Of a DNA stretch of 64,000 bases, positions 1 to 8,781 are shown one piece after another. Position 1 is the first letter of the stretch, and every line of letters starts with the position of its first letter. The translations under genes and the position numbers were made by a program. This stretch comes from Leisingera daeponensis (GTDB lineage Bacteria; Pseudomonadota; Alphaproteobacteria; Rhodobacterales; Rhodobacteraceae), in NCBI RefSeq assembly GCF_019801465.1, contig NZ_JAHVJA010000002.1, forward strand, positions 496,001 through 560,000. The letters run 5' to 3'. The notes beneath the pieces were generated by a model. The model did not search any database. It was not told the DNA's origin and worked only from the letters and a program-made list of their open reading frames with translations.

Positions 1-422
1 GCGCCGCCGCCTTTGTTCTGATCGGCAGTATCGGCGCGCACCTCGGCCTGCTTGCGGTTCTCCACGGTCAGGATGCCATTGCCGATGCACAGGCCCTGCA
101 GCCCCATCAGCTGGATCGCGCGGGAACTGTCGTTGCAGACCGTCTCGTAATGAGTGGTCTCTCCGCGGATCACGCAGCCCAGCGCCACGTAGCCGTCGAA
201 GTTCGAGGTCCGGTCAGCAATTGCAATTGCGGTCGGCACTTCCAGCGCGCCCGGCACTTCCACGATTTCGAAGGTTCCGCCTGCGGCTTCGATCTCGGCC
301 GCGGCACCCGCCACCAAGTTGTCGGCAATATCCTTGTAGTATGGCGCGACGACAATCAGCAGCTTTACCGGCTTGTCGAACTCAGCGCGCGGCAAGGTGT
401 AGTGGGTTTCGTGTCCAGCCAT
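1..422 (-). CDS. ribH: 6,7-dimethyl-8-ribityllumazine synthase (partial, C-terminus outside window)
   Basis: RibH condenses 5-amino-6-ribitylaminouracil with 3,4-dihydroxy-2-butanone-4-phosphate, the penultimate step of riboflavin synthesis. About 140 residues are visible, reading from MAGHETHYTL. They contain the lumazine synthase hallmarks: the VPGALEVPTA stretch, the GCVIRGETTHYE loop that binds substrate and phosphate, and the GILTVEN segment. The ATG lies one base after the ribB stop codon, so the two genes are almost certainly co-transcribed. The C-terminus runs off the left edge of the window. Family assignment is firm. Confidence 0.96.
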   Translation of the reverse strand, partial: MAGHETHYTLPRAEFDKPVKLLIVVAPYYKDIADNLVAGAAAEIEAAGGTFEIVEVPGALEVPTAIAIADRTSNFDGYVALGCVIRGETTHYETVCNDSSRAIQLMGLQGLCIGNGILTVENRKQAEVRADTADQNKGGG

Positions 423-423
423 A

Positions 424-1551
424 TCAGTCGTCCTTCAGAATGGGGCGGCTGCCGGTGATTGACAGCCCGTAGGCATCAAGCCCGACGTATTTGGTCGAGG
501 GCGAGTCGGTCAGCAGCACCAGTTCATGCAAGCCCAGGCTCGACAAAATCTGAGCACCGATGCCGGTCTGCTTGATGGTCACCGTGCGCGGGCCTTCGTC
601 CTCGTTGGCATAAAGCGCATTGCGCGGCTGACGGAACAGGGTCACCACACCGCGCCCCTCTTCAGCAATGATCTCCATCGCGCGCGGCAGCTGGCGGGCG
701 GACCTGGGGCCGAGGCCCAGCAGGTCGGTCGCCTCATGCAGCGCGTGGGTGCGCACCAGAACCGGCTCCGGAGTGGTGATGTCGCCTTTGATCATCACCA
801 CATGCTCGATACCGTGGGTCTGATCGGTGAACAGCCGCATTTCCCACTCGCCGCCGAATTCCGAAGTCACGGTTTCGCGCGAGGTTTCCACCACCAGGTT
901 GTCGTTGCGCGCCCGGTAGGTGATCAGGTCGGAAATGGTGCCAATCTTCAGCCCGTGCTTCTGCGCATACTCCACCAGGTCAGGCAGACGCGCCATGGTG
1001 CCGTCTTCCTTCATGATCTCGCAAATCACCGAGGACGGGTAGTGGCCGGCCAGCCGGGCCACATCGCAGCCGGCCTCGGTATGGCCTGCGCGGACCAGTA
1101 CCCCGCCCCTGCGCGCGCGCAGCGGAAAAACATGGCCGGGGGTGGCGATGTCGGCTGCGGTCTTCTCGGGGTCGATGGCAGTAGCCACGGTCAGCGCCCG
1201 GTCAGCGGCGGAAATGCCGGTGGAGACGCCCTCGCGTGCTTCGATGGAGACGGTAAAGGCAGTTTCATGGCGCGAGGAGTTGTGTAGCGCCATCATCGGA
1301 AGGCCCAGCTCCTCGATCCGCTCGGCTGGCATAGTCAGGCAGATCAGGCCGCGACCGTGGGTCGCCATGAAGTTGATCGCAGCCGCATCGGCGTGCTGGG
1401 CGGGAATCACCAGGTCGCCCTCGTTCTCGCGGTCCTCGTGGTCGACGAGGATGAACATGCGGCCCTGGCGGGCCTCTTCGATAATCTCTTCGATTGGGCT
1501 GATGGCATCGCGCAATTGCGCTTCAACCGGCCCCGGGGTTTCAAAGCTCAT
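424..1551 (-). CDS. ribB: 3,4-dihydroxy-2-butanone-4-phosphate synthase with degenerate GTP cyclohydrolase II-like domain (RibBX-type)
   Basis: A 375-residue protein. The N-terminal half (about 1-205) is DHBP synthase, which makes the four-carbon unit of riboflavin from ribulose-5-phosphate. It carries the acidic DHEDRENEGD motif near residue 37, STGISAADRA and RAGHTEAGCD. The C-terminal half (about 210-370) has the GTP cyclohydrolase II fold by sequence, but the zinc-binding Cys cluster is replaced by HALHEATDLLGLG and the RGHEGRGIGL-like catalytic segment by RQPRNALYANE. It is therefore very unlikely to cleave GTP. This matches the RibBX type known from Shewanella. The start is the ATG at 1551. 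A longer upstream reading frame exists but looks unconserved. ribH follows one base downstream. Confidence 0.93.
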   Translation of the reverse strand: MSFETPGPVEAQLRDAISPIEEIIEEARQGRMFILVDHEDRENEGDLVIPAQHADAAAINFMATHGRGLICLTMPAERIEELGLPMMALHNSSRHETAFTVSIEAREGVSTGISAADRALTVATAIDPEKTAADIATPGHVFPLRARRGGVLVRAGHTEAGCDVARLAGHYPSSVICEIMKEDGTMARLPDLVEYAQKHGLKIGTISDLITYRARNDNLVVETSRETVTSEFGGEWEMRLFTDQTHGIEHVVMIKGDITTPEPVLVRTHALHEATDLLGLGPRSARQLPRAMEIIAEEGRGVVTLFRQPRNALYANEDEGPRTVTIKQTGIGAQILSSLGLHELVLLTDSPSTKYVGLDAYGLSITGSRPILKDD

Positions 1552-1769
1552 ATGGCAGCCTTTCGATGCGCACGGGACGGCGCATGAAGGCGCCGCGGGT
1601 TCCTCACCAGCCAGATAGCCCAGGCCGGCGGCAAATGCCAGTCCTGCAAGCGGCAACTGGGGACCTGGACGCGCCCTGTGCACCTGCGCACAGGACACTG
1701 AGGGTCGCTGCCCCTCGGCCCACCGGCGTTCCCCAGAAGTTTTTGGAGAAAGATGAAGAGCTGGCCTGC
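1552..1769 (-). other. ribE-ribB spacer with a perfect hairpin; no recognisable FMN riboswitch
   Basis: About 220 bases separate the ribE stop from the ribB start on the transcribed strand. A perfect 7-bp stem with a 6-base loop lies at 1675-1694 (arms CCTGTGC/GCACAGG). I looked for the conserved RFN-element boxes of the FMN riboswitch and did not find them. The frame open on this strand has no similarity I recognise. This could be a leader with an unknown structure or simply non-coding DNA. Confidence 0.4.
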
Positions 1770-2357
1770 TCAGCCTGCTTCGTGCAGCCGTGCGACGTAG
1801 CGGGCCAAGGTGTCGATTTCCAAGTTGATGCGGTCGCCCAGCTTCACGTCGCCCCAAGTGGTGACTTCCTTGGTGTGCGGGATGAAGTTGATGCCGAAGT
1901 CGCAGCCATCCACATCATTCACGGTCAGGGAGGTGCCGTTCAACGCGACCGAACCCTTGGGCGCAATAAAGCGGGCCAGCGCCTCCGGCGCGCGCAGTGT
2001 GACACGAGTACTGCCCCCCTCATCGTGCAACTCCACCACCTCCGCAACGCCATCCACATGGCCGGAGACGATATGGCCGCCAAGCTCATCTCCCACTTTC
2101 AGGGCGCGCTCCAGGTTTACGCGCTTACCCACGGACCAATCGCCCAGGTTGGTTTTCGACACCGTCTCTGCCGAGATCTGCACATCGTACCAGTCGTCGC
2201 CCAGCGCGACGACTGTCAAGCAGACGCCATCGGACGCGATTGAGGCCCCCATATCGATGGTTGCCGTGTCATAACCGGTCTTGATGCGGGCGCGCAGGTC
2301 GCCTTGCTGTTCCAGTTCGGCAATGGTGCCTACATCGGTGATGATGCCAGTAAACAT
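1770..2357 (-). CDS. ribE: riboflavin synthase alpha subunit
   Basis: RibE dismutates two 6,7-dimethyl-8-ribityllumazine molecules to riboflavin plus the ribitylaminouracil precursor. The 195-residue protein begins MFTGIITDVG, the classic N-terminus of the family, and consists of two lumazine-binding repeats. The second starts around GHIVSGHVDG. The length is normal. The start is the ATG at 2357, with a purine-rich GGGGAG upstream. It is transcribed towards ribB/ribH and divergently from the capsule gene at 2521, so the roughly 160-bp gap must hold two promoters. Confidence 0.96.
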   Translation of the reverse strand: MFTGIITDVGTIAELEQQGDLRARIKTGYDTATIDMGASIASDGVCLTVVALGDDWYDVQISAETVSKTNLGDWSVGKRVNLERALKVGDELGGHIVSGHVDGVAEVVELHDEGGSTRVTLRAPEALARFIAPKGSVALNGTSLTVNDVDGCDFGINFIPHTKEVTTWGDVKLGDRINLEIDTLARYVARLHEAG

Positions 2358-2471
2358 GGGTGCGCTCCCCGCAGGTGATATGTCATTCCTGCCGCAGAGG
2401 TAGCCAAGCCGCGCAGCCTTCACAAGCCCCGGCTTGTCTTTGCGCTCATCGCGGCCATAGTTTCGCCCCAG

Positions 2472-2491
2472 TCAAATGCTAATCAAATGCT
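2472..2491. repeat. 9-bp direct repeat one helical turn apart, in the ribE/kpsS divergent promoter region
   Basis: TCAAATGCT occurs at 2472-2480 and again at 2483-2491, a period of 11 bp. It lies about 30 bp upstream of the kpsS-like start and about 115 bp upstream of ribE. Helically phased direct repeats of this size can be half-sites for a dimeric regulator. No regulator is identified. Confidence 0.35.
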
Positions 2492-2520
2492 GAAAACGCT
2501 CCTGAAAAAACGTCTTCGAG

Positions 2521-3813
2521 ATGGTGGACACCCCTTTGAAACACCGCAGCTTCCTGTTTCTGCAAGGCCCGCACGGGCCGTTTTTTGCGGCGCTTGGCCG
2601 AATGCTGCAGGCGGCCGGCTGCGAAGTGGCGCGGGTGGGTTTCAACGCCGGCGACCAGGCATTCTGGCGCGGCAAGGACAGCTACATTCCCTTTACCGGC
2701 TGTCAACGGGACTGGCCGGACGTGCTGTCCGGGCTGCTCGACAGCCGCGGCGTCACCGATATCGTGCTCTATGGCGATACCCGCCCCATACACGCAACCG
2801 CGGTTGCGGCGGCCCGGCAGCGCGGCATCACTGTGCATGTTTTCGAGGAAGGCTATCTGCGGCCTTATTGGGTGACTTACGAGCGCGGCGGCGCCAATGG
2901 CCATTCCCGGCTTATGGACATGACCGTGCCTGAGATGCAGCAGGCGCTGGCGCTTTCCGACATGGAGGCCCCGCTGCCGCCGGCACATTGGGGCGACATG
3001 CGCCAGCATGTGTTCTATGGCGCGCTCTACCATTGGTTCGTCATGTTCCGGAACCGCAAGTACCGCAATTTCCGCCCGCACCGGGCGCTGCCGGTGACCA
3101 AGGAATTCCAGCTATACCTCAAGCGCCTGCTTCTGATGCCGGCGCAGGCGATGGAGCGGCGGCTGGCGGAGCGGCGCATCCGCCATGGCGGTTTCCCCTA
3201 TCATCTTGCACTACTGCAGCTGGAACATGACAGCTCCTTCCAGATGCACTCGCCCTTCTCAACCATGGGGGATTTTCTGGCGGAAGTGCTCACAGGCTTT
3301 GCCGAAGGAGCGCCTCGCCATCACCATCTGGTGATCAAGGCGCATCCTCTGGAGGACGGACGGGCACAGGTGCGCCGCACCCTGCACCGTCTGGCACAAG
3401 AGCACGGAATTGCGCACCGGGTGCATTATGTGCGCGGCGGCAAGCTGGCGCAGCTGCTGAACGAGGCGCGCAGCGCGGTAACCGTGAACTCCACTGCCGG
3501 CCAGCAGGTGCTGTGGCGCGGCATTCCGCTGCGGGTGTTCGGCCGCGCGGTCTATGGCAAGCCGGAATTTGTCTCCGAACAGCCGCTGGCCCGGTTCTTT
3601 GCAGCCCCCAGCCGCCCCGACAGCCGCGCCTACAAGGATTACCGCCGGTTTCTTCTCGAGACCTCGCAGGTGCCGGGCGGATATTACTCCCGGGAGGGAC
3701 GGCGCCAGTTGCTGCGGCAGGTGGCCGACATGATGCTTGCGAACGAGGACCCCTACGATGCGCTGCGCCTGGGCACAGCGGCACCGAGGCAACAGTTGCG
3801 GCTGGTGACCTGA
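2521..3813 (+). CDS. kpsS: capsular polysaccharide export/beta-Kdo transferase, KpsS-like
   Basis: A 430-residue protein of the KpsS/LipB capsule family. Characterised KpsS proteins attach Kdo residues to phosphatidylglycerol to build the lipid-linked poly-Kdo primer for ABC-exported capsules, on the cytoplasmic face of the inner membrane. Visible family features are the FEEGYLRPYW block (about 108-117), KAHPLEDG (about 275) and a C-terminal VNSTAGQQVLWRGIP segment followed by FGRAVYGKPEF, the nucleotide-sugar binding half of a GT-B-like fold. The ATG at 2521 has only a weak Shine-Dalgarno sequence. It is the first gene of a plus-strand trio with a Wza-like exporter and kpsC. The exact acceptor is not deducible. 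Confidence 0.88.
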   Translation: MVDTPLKHRSFLFLQGPHGPFFAALGRMLQAAGCEVARVGFNAGDQAFWRGKDSYIPFTGCQRDWPDVLSGLLDSRGVTDIVLYGDTRPIHATAVAAARQRGITVHVFEEGYLRPYWVTYERGGANGHSRLMDMTVPEMQQALALSDMEAPLPPAHWGDMRQHVFYGALYHWFVMFRNRKYRNFRPHRALPVTKEFQLYLKRLLLMPAQAMERRLAERRIRHGGFPYHLALLQLEHDSSFQMHSPFSTMGDFLAEVLTGFAEGAPRHHHLVIKAHPLEDGRAQVRRTLHRLAQEHGIAHRVHYVRGGKLAQLLNEARSAVTVNSTAGQQVLWRGIPLRVFGRAVYGKPEFVSEQPLARFFAAPSRPDSRAYKDYRRFLLETSQVPGGYYSREGRRQLLRQVADMMLANEDPYDALRLGTAAPRQQLRLVT

Positions 3814-3908
3814 CGCGAATTTGCCCAATGACTGGATTTTTTCCAGCCAGCCGGTTAGGTTGCCCCTAAAACTTGAGGCAAACAATAAATGGTCGAGGAG
3901 ACCGAGCA

Positions 3909-5042
3909 GTGAAATCCGTCCCCCTTAGCTGGGCGCGCCCCGTGGCAATGCTGGCGGCATTGACCCTTGCTGCGTCCTGCGGCCTGCCGAAAGTCGGCCC
4001 CAACAAGCGCCAGATTTTTGCCGGCTCGGTGCAGCGCGAAGGCGATGCCTTCATCGTTTCGGTGAACGACCGTGTCGCCCGGGCCACCGCTGTAGTTCCG
4101 GCTCTTGGCTTCTCCTCAGGCTTTACCTCGGCTGGCAAGCTGACCTCCGACACCATCCGCCCCGGCGACGTGCTGGGGCTGACGGTCTGGGAGAACGTCG
4201 ATGACGGACTGCTGGCAGCCGAGGCCACCAACGCGACCGTGCTGGAAGAAGTGCAGGTGGACAGCGCCGGCTATATCTTTGTGCCCTATGCCGGCCGCCT
4301 GCGAGCATCCGGCAACACACCGGACCAGCTGCGGGAGACCATTACAAGGAAACTGGAAGACCAGACTCCCGACCCTCAGGTGCAGGTGCGCCGCCTCGCG
4401 GGTGACGGTGCCACCGTCAGCTTGACCGGAGCGGTGGGCGGCCAGGGCGTCTACCCGATCGAGCGTCCGACCCGCACCCTTTCGGCAATGCTGGCCCAGG
4501 CCGGCGGCGTGACTATCCAGCCGGAAATTGCGCAGATCACGGTGATACGCGGCCAGGAAAAGGGCAAAATCTGGTTTCAGGACCTTTTCGACCACCCCGA
4601 ACTGGACGTGGCGCTGCGCGGCGGTGACCGCATTCTGGTCGAGGAGGACACCCGATCCTTCACCGCATTGGGCGCCACTTCGGCCCAGGCCCGTGTTCCG
4701 TTTGAAAGCCAGGACCTGTCGGCGCTGGAGGCAATTGCCCAGGTCGGCGGCCTGATTTCCACCGCCGCCGACCCGACAGGCGTGTTTGTGCTGCGCAACG
4801 AGCCGGCCGAGATTGCCAACCAGGTGCTGGGCCGTGACGACCTGATCGGCGCCCAGCGGATGGTCTATGTGCTGAACCTGACCGAGCCGAACGGGTTGTT
4901 CATGGCACGCGACTTCGTGATCCGCGACGACGACACCCTTTATGTCACCGAGGCGCCTTACGCCCAATGGACCAAAACCATCTCGCTGCTGCTGGCGCCG
5001 GTGGGCTCGCTGGCGAGCACCTCCTCTGCGGTTAGCGGCTGA
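3909..5042 (+). CDS. polysaccharide export outer-membrane lipoprotein (Wza/KpsD family)
   Basis: A 377-residue secreted lipoprotein. It has a short basic N-terminus, a hydrophobic stretch, and a lipobox ending LAAS-C at about residue 27. After the signal comes a polysaccharide export (Poly_export) domain around the VLGLTVWENVD region, then SLBB-type soluble ligand-binding segments, including SLTGAVGGQGVYPI. Family members form the outer-membrane channel for capsule or exopolysaccharide. I chose the GTG at 3909 because GAGGAG sits eight bases upstream. An in-frame TTG at 3873 lacks such a site. kpsC follows after six bases. No kpsMT, kpsE or polymerase gene is in the window, so the rest of the export system must lie elsewhere. 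Confidence 0.88.
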   Translation: MKSVPLSWARPVAMLAALTLAASCGLPKVGPNKRQIFAGSVQREGDAFIVSVNDRVARATAVVPALGFSSGFTSAGKLTSDTIRPGDVLGLTVWENVDDGLLAAEATNATVLEEVQVDSAGYIFVPYAGRLRASGNTPDQLRETITRKLEDQTPDPQVQVRRLAGDGATVSLTGAVGGQGVYPIERPTRTLSAMLAQAGGVTIQPEIAQITVIRGQEKGKIWFQDLFDHPELDVALRGGDRILVEEDTRSFTALGATSAQARVPFESQDLSALEAIAQVGGLISTAADPTGVFVLRNEPAEIANQVLGRDDLIGAQRMVYVLNLTEPNGLFMARDFVIRDDDTLYVTEAPYAQWTKTISLLLAPVGSLASTSSAVSG

Positions 5043-5048
5043 AACAGA

Positions 5049-7061
5049 ATGCGCCTGACGACAGGCCGCCAGGAAGCCGGGAGCACTGCGTCCCGGCTTT
5101 TTGTTTACAACGGCGGGTTTATCACACAGCGCCGGGTGCGCCGGATCTTGGAGCTGTCCGGTTACAGCATACATCTTGGCCTGCCTCATCCGGATGATCT
5201 TGTGGGTATCTGGGGAGCCTCCCCCACGGCGCACCGCGGACTGGCAGTGGCGGAGAAGCGCGGCTGCGGGCTGCTGCGGGTAGAGGACGCCTTCCTGCGA
5301 TCGCTCCACCCCGGCCGGTCCGGCGAGCCGCCGGCGGGCTTGATGCTGGACCGCGCAGGGGTGCATTTCGATGCCGCCGCACCTTCGGAGCTTGAGCAAC
5401 TGCTGACCAGGCATCCACTGGACGACTCCAATCTGATGCGCCGTGCGCGTGATGCCATTGCCCGTCTCAAAAGCGCCCATCTCAGCAAGTACAACGCTTT
5501 TACCCCAACAGATCCGGTGCCGGAGCCCGGCTATGTACTGGTGGCGGATCAGGCACGCAACGACGCCTCTGTCACCGCTTCCCGTGCAGACCGGGCGCGT
5601 TTCCTCGAGATGCTGGCCTTCGCGCAGGAAGAAAACCCCGGCGCGCGGGTGCTGATCAAAGCCCACCCTGAAACCCTGCACAGCTACCGGACTGGATACT
5701 ACGGCGCCAGCGACGCACAAGGACGGGTCGAATTGTTCACCGGCAGAGCATCCCCCTGGGCGCTTCTGGACGGAGCGATCGGGGTCTATACAGTCTCCTC
5801 ACAGCTGGGCTTCGAAGCAATTCTGGCAGGCCACAGGCCACGGGTCTTCGGGCAGCCGTTTTACGCGGGCTGGGGGCTGACCAATGATGACGCGCCGCCC
5901 GCCCGCAGGGAGCGCCAACTGACGCGCGCTCAGATGTTTGCGGCTGCGATGATCCTTTACCCCAAATGGTACGACCCGTTCCGGGACGAGCTGTGCGGTC
6001 TGGAAACCGTGCTGGACAACCTGGAGGCCAGAGCCCGGGCCTGGCGGGAAGACCATTGCGGCTGGACTGCTTCTGGCATGCGGCTGTGGAAGCGGAAACC
6101 GCTGCAGGCGTTCTTTGGCGCGGAAAAGCGCGTGCTGTTCACCGAGGATCCCGGCAAGGTGCAGACTGGCTGCCGCAACCATATGATCTGGGCCGGCAAG
6201 GCCACGGACGCCCTGGCCGGGACAGTGCGGGTGGAGGACGGCTTTCTGCGCTCCCGCGGGCTGGGGGCTGAGCTGGTGCCGCCGCTGTCGCTGGTGACGG
6301 ACCGCAGGGGTATCTACTACGATCCACGCCGCCCCTCGGAACTCGACGCTCTGATTTCCCGGCGCGCGGAATTGTCCCAGGCTGAGGAACTGCGGGCGGA
6401 GCGCCTGGTGACGTCGCTGATCCGGGACGGCGTTTCAAAGTACAATCTCGGCGGTGACGCCCCCGCCCTGCCCGGAAGCCGCCGGATCCTGGTGCCGGGT
6501 CAGGTGGAGGACGACGCTTCGATCCTCTGCGGCGCCAGAGACGTCCGGACCAATCTTGACCTGTTGCGCGCTGTTCGGGCGGCGAACCCGGAAGCGGTGA
6601 TCGTCTACAAGCCGCATCCGGACGTTGAGGCGGGCCTGCGCAAGGGGCAGATTTCAGCAGAGGAATTGGCCGACGTTGTTGCCGCACATGCGGATCCGGC
6701 GGCGCTGCTGGGCAAGGTGCAGGAAGTCTGGACGATGACCTCTTTGATGGGCTTTGAAGCACTGCTGCGCGGTGTCAAGGTCACGACGCTCGGCACCCCG
6801 TTTTATGCGGGATGGGGGCTGACGAATGATCTCGCTCCGGTGCCGCCATGGAGGCAGGCGCGGGTTCCGCTCTTGGGCCTCGCCCATGCCGCCCTGATTG
6901 ATTATCCGCGTTATTTCGATCCGGTGACCGGCCAGCCATGCCCCGCAGAAGTAGCGGTGATGCGCCTGCGCGAAGGCAGCCTGCCGCACCCTGGCCTAGG
7001 CAACCGGCTTCTCTCAAAGCTGCAGGGTTTGTTTGCCACTTACGCCCGCCACTGGCGCTGA
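5049..7061 (+). CDS. kpsC: capsular polysaccharide export/beta-Kdo transferase KpsC (two tandem modules)
   Basis: A 670-residue protein with an internal duplication. The block VEDAFLRSLHPG near residue 80 recurs as VEDGFLRSRGLG near 394. YAGWGLTND occurs in both halves (about 275 and 590), as do KAHPE/KPHPD sugar-nucleotide segments. This two-module layout is that of KpsC, which elongates the poly-Kdo linker started by KpsS using two beta-Kdo transferase sites. The length matches the family. It starts six bases after the upstream exporter gene, so the trio is one transcription unit. It ends just before the convergent ribD. Confidence 0.93.
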   Translation: MRLTTGRQEAGSTASRLFVYNGGFITQRRVRRILELSGYSIHLGLPHPDDLVGIWGASPTAHRGLAVAEKRGCGLLRVEDAFLRSLHPGRSGEPPAGLMLDRAGVHFDAAAPSELEQLLTRHPLDDSNLMRRARDAIARLKSAHLSKYNAFTPTDPVPEPGYVLVADQARNDASVTASRADRARFLEMLAFAQEENPGARVLIKAHPETLHSYRTGYYGASDAQGRVELFTGRASPWALLDGAIGVYTVSSQLGFEAILAGHRPRVFGQPFYAGWGLTNDDAPPARRERQLTRAQMFAAAMILYPKWYDPFRDELCGLETVLDNLEARARAWREDHCGWTASGMRLWKRKPLQAFFGAEKRVLFTEDPGKVQTGCRNHMIWAGKATDALAGTVRVEDGFLRSRGLGAELVPPLSLVTDRRGIYYDPRRPSELDALISRRAELSQAEELRAERLVTSLIRDGVSKYNLGGDAPALPGSRRILVPGQVEDDASILCGARDVRTNLDLLRAVRAANPEAVIVYKPHPDVEAGLRKGQISAEELADVVAAHADPAALLGKVQEVWTMTSLMGFEALLRGVKVTTLGTPFYAGWGLTNDLAPVPPWRQARVPLLGLAHAALIDYPRYFDPVTGQPCPAEVAVMRLREGSLPHPGLGNRLLSKLQGLFATYARHWR

Positions 7062-7094
7062 AGCGCGCCAGATTGAAGTGTGTTAAAAAAGGAG

Positions 7095-8192
7095 TCAGCG
7101 CAACGCGCGGGTCCAGCGGTGCAGTACGTCCGGACCAATGGCGCGGGTCTCAACCAGTTCAAAACGCGGCGCTTCCTCGAGGTTGCCGATGCCCAGCGCG
7201 CCAATCGAAGGCAGCCCTTCAGCGCCTATGCCAAGCCCTGCCGTAAATCCAATCAGTTCATCCACCAGATCAAATGCCAGCAGGGACGCCGCCAAAGCGC
7301 TGCCGCCTTCGCAAAACACCCGCGTGAGTCCGGCTGACCCAAGCTGCTGCAGCACATCGCCGGCATCCAGCTGCACCCCATGCGATGCACAGGGGATCAG
7401 CTTTGCCCCCAGCCCTTCCCAGGCGCGGATGCGCTCCTGATCCGCACCGTGCCCGTGGCACAGCCAGACCGGCACATCCTTAGCGGTGCGTGCAAGCTGC
7501 CCCATCAGCGGCAAGTCCAGGTGGCGCGAAATCACCACCCGCACAGGCTGATGCGCCACCCCCAGATCCCGCACCGTCAGCGAGGGGTCATCCGACCGCG
7601 CAGTGCCGCCGCCGACCATAACTGCATCGTGTCGCGCGCGCATCGCATGCACCGCGCGGCGCGCTTCCGGACCGGTGATCCATTTGCTTTGCCCCGATCC
7701 GGTGGCGATGCGGCCGTCAAAACTGCCGGCCAGTTTCAGCGTCACAAGCGGACGGCCCTGTTCGGTTTTTAGAAAGAACCCCGCGTGGTCGCGTGCGGCC
7801 TGCGCACCCCAGATGCCGGTCTCGACCTCGATGCCCGCATCCCGCAACATCTGGAAACCATGGCCAGAAACACGGGGATCGCTGTCCTCGATCGCGGCCA
7901 CAACCCGCGCCACGCCAGCATCGATCAGCGCTTGGGAGCAAGGAGGCGTTTTGCCCTGATGCGCACAAGGTTCCAGCGTCACATAGGCGGTCGCGCCACG
8001 GGCGGCCTCATCGGCCTGCGCCAGCGCCTCGGTTTCTGCATGCGGCCGGCCACCCGGTTTGGTCCAGCCGCGGCCGACAACACGGCTGCCCTGCACTATG
8101 ACGCAGCCCACGGCCGGATTAGGCCAGCAATTGCCCTGCCCGCGCCGTCCCAGGGACAGCGCCAGCGCCATGTAACGGTGATCGGCGTCCAT
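7095..8192 (-). CDS. ribD: bifunctional diaminohydroxyphosphoribosylaminopyrimidine deaminase/5-amino-6-(5-phosphoribosylamino)uracil reductase
   Basis: A 365-residue two-domain enzyme for steps two and three of riboflavin synthesis. The N-terminal deaminase domain (about 1-145) has the zinc motif HAETEAL and EPCAHQGKTPPC. The C-terminal NADPH-dependent reductase (about 150-365) shows LKLAGSFDGRIA, VMVGGGTARSDDPSLTVR and the late CEGGSALAASLL. The length is standard. The ATG overlaps the nrdR stop codon by one base (TAATG), indicating translational coupling. Transcription heads towards the capsule genes, which separate it from ribE-ribB-ribH. Confidence 0.96.
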   Translation of the reverse strand: MDADHRYMALALSLGRRGQGNCWPNPAVGCVIVQGSRVVGRGWTKPGGRPHAETEALAQADEAARGATAYVTLEPCAHQGKTPPCSQALIDAGVARVVAAIEDSDPRVSGHGFQMLRDAGIEVETGIWGAQAARDHAGFFLKTEQGRPLVTLKLAGSFDGRIATGSGQSKWITGPEARRAVHAMRARHDAVMVGGGTARSDDPSLTVRDLGVAHQPVRVVISRHLDLPLMGQLARTAKDVPVWLCHGHGADQERIRAWEGLGAKLIPCASHGVQLDAGDVLQQLGSAGLTRVFCEGGSALAASLLAFDLVDELIGFTAGLGIGAEGLPSIGALGIGNLEEAPRFELVETRAIGPDVLHRWTRALR

Positions 8193-8659
8193 TATTCTTC
8201 CGGCGCCACCGGTGGGCGCAGCTCGTGCACGAAATCCTCGAAGTCATCCGCTGCCTGGAAGTTCTTGTACACACTGGCAAAACGCACATACGCCACAGTG
8301 TCGATCCGGGCCAGAGCCTCCATCACGATCTCGCCGATCTTCTTGGAGGCAATATCGGTCTCCCCCATGCTTTCCAGCCGCCGCACGATGCCGGAGATCA
8401 TCTGGTCGATACGCTCAGGCTCAATCGGGCGCTTCTGCATCGAGATGCGGATTGAGCGCTCCAGCTTGTCGCGGTCGAAATCCTCGCGCTTGCCATTGGT
8501 CTTGATCACCACGAGGTCGCGCAGCTGCACCCGTTCGTAAGTGGTGAAGCGGCCGCCGCAGGCCGGGCAGAACCGGCGCCGCCGGATCGAAACATGATCC
8601 TCGGCAGGGCGTGAATCCTTGACCTGAGTGTCGATATTTCCGCAAAATGGGCAGCGCAT
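8192..8659 (-). CDS. nrdR: transcriptional repressor NrdR
   Basis: A 155-residue regulator of ribonucleotide reductase genes that senses (d)ATP. It has an N-terminal zinc ribbon with CPFCG at 3-7 and CPACG at about 31-35, followed by an ATP-cone domain (about 45-140) beginning [13 protein letters not shown]. The length matches the family. It is directly upstream of ribD with a one-base overlap, an arrangement common in proteobacteria. A consensus DnaA box lies about 55 bp upstream. Confidence 0.97.
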   Translation of the reverse strand: MRCPFCGNIDTQVKDSRPAEDHVSIRRRRFCPACGGRFTTYERVQLRDLVVIKTNGKREDFDRDKLERSIRISMQKRPIEPERIDQMISGIVRRLESMGETDIASKKIGEIVMEALARIDTVAYVRFASVYKNFQAADDFEDFVHELRPPVAPEE

Positions 8660-8712
8660 CCGCCTGCTCCCTCAATCCTGTCAGCCTGTTTCTTGTGCCG
8701 GAGTTTCACCGG

Positions 8713-8721
8713 TTATCCACA
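8713..8721 (+). promoter_or_regulatory. perfect DnaA-box sequence upstream of nrdR
   Basis: TTATCCACA matches the strict DnaA box consensus. It lies between nrdR and yjbQ, upstream of nrdR. A single box can occur by chance, but its place before a nucleotide-metabolism regulator is suggestive, because DnaA controls nrd expression in some bacteria. Function is unproven. Confidence 0.45.
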
Positions 8722-8781
8722 ACTATAGGCTACCCTCCAGAATTTGGGTAGAGGGGATTTCCTGCCGCTAGATAAAGAGGT

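Noticed and set aside
1552-1769. FMN riboswitch before ribB
   Set aside because: The conserved RFN boxes are not visible on the transcribed strand. Only a simple hairpin is present.
8700-8740. NrdR-box-like sequence upstream of nrdR
   Set aside because: The AT-rich stretch CAACTATAGG only loosely resembles the consensus and there is no second box at the usual spacing.
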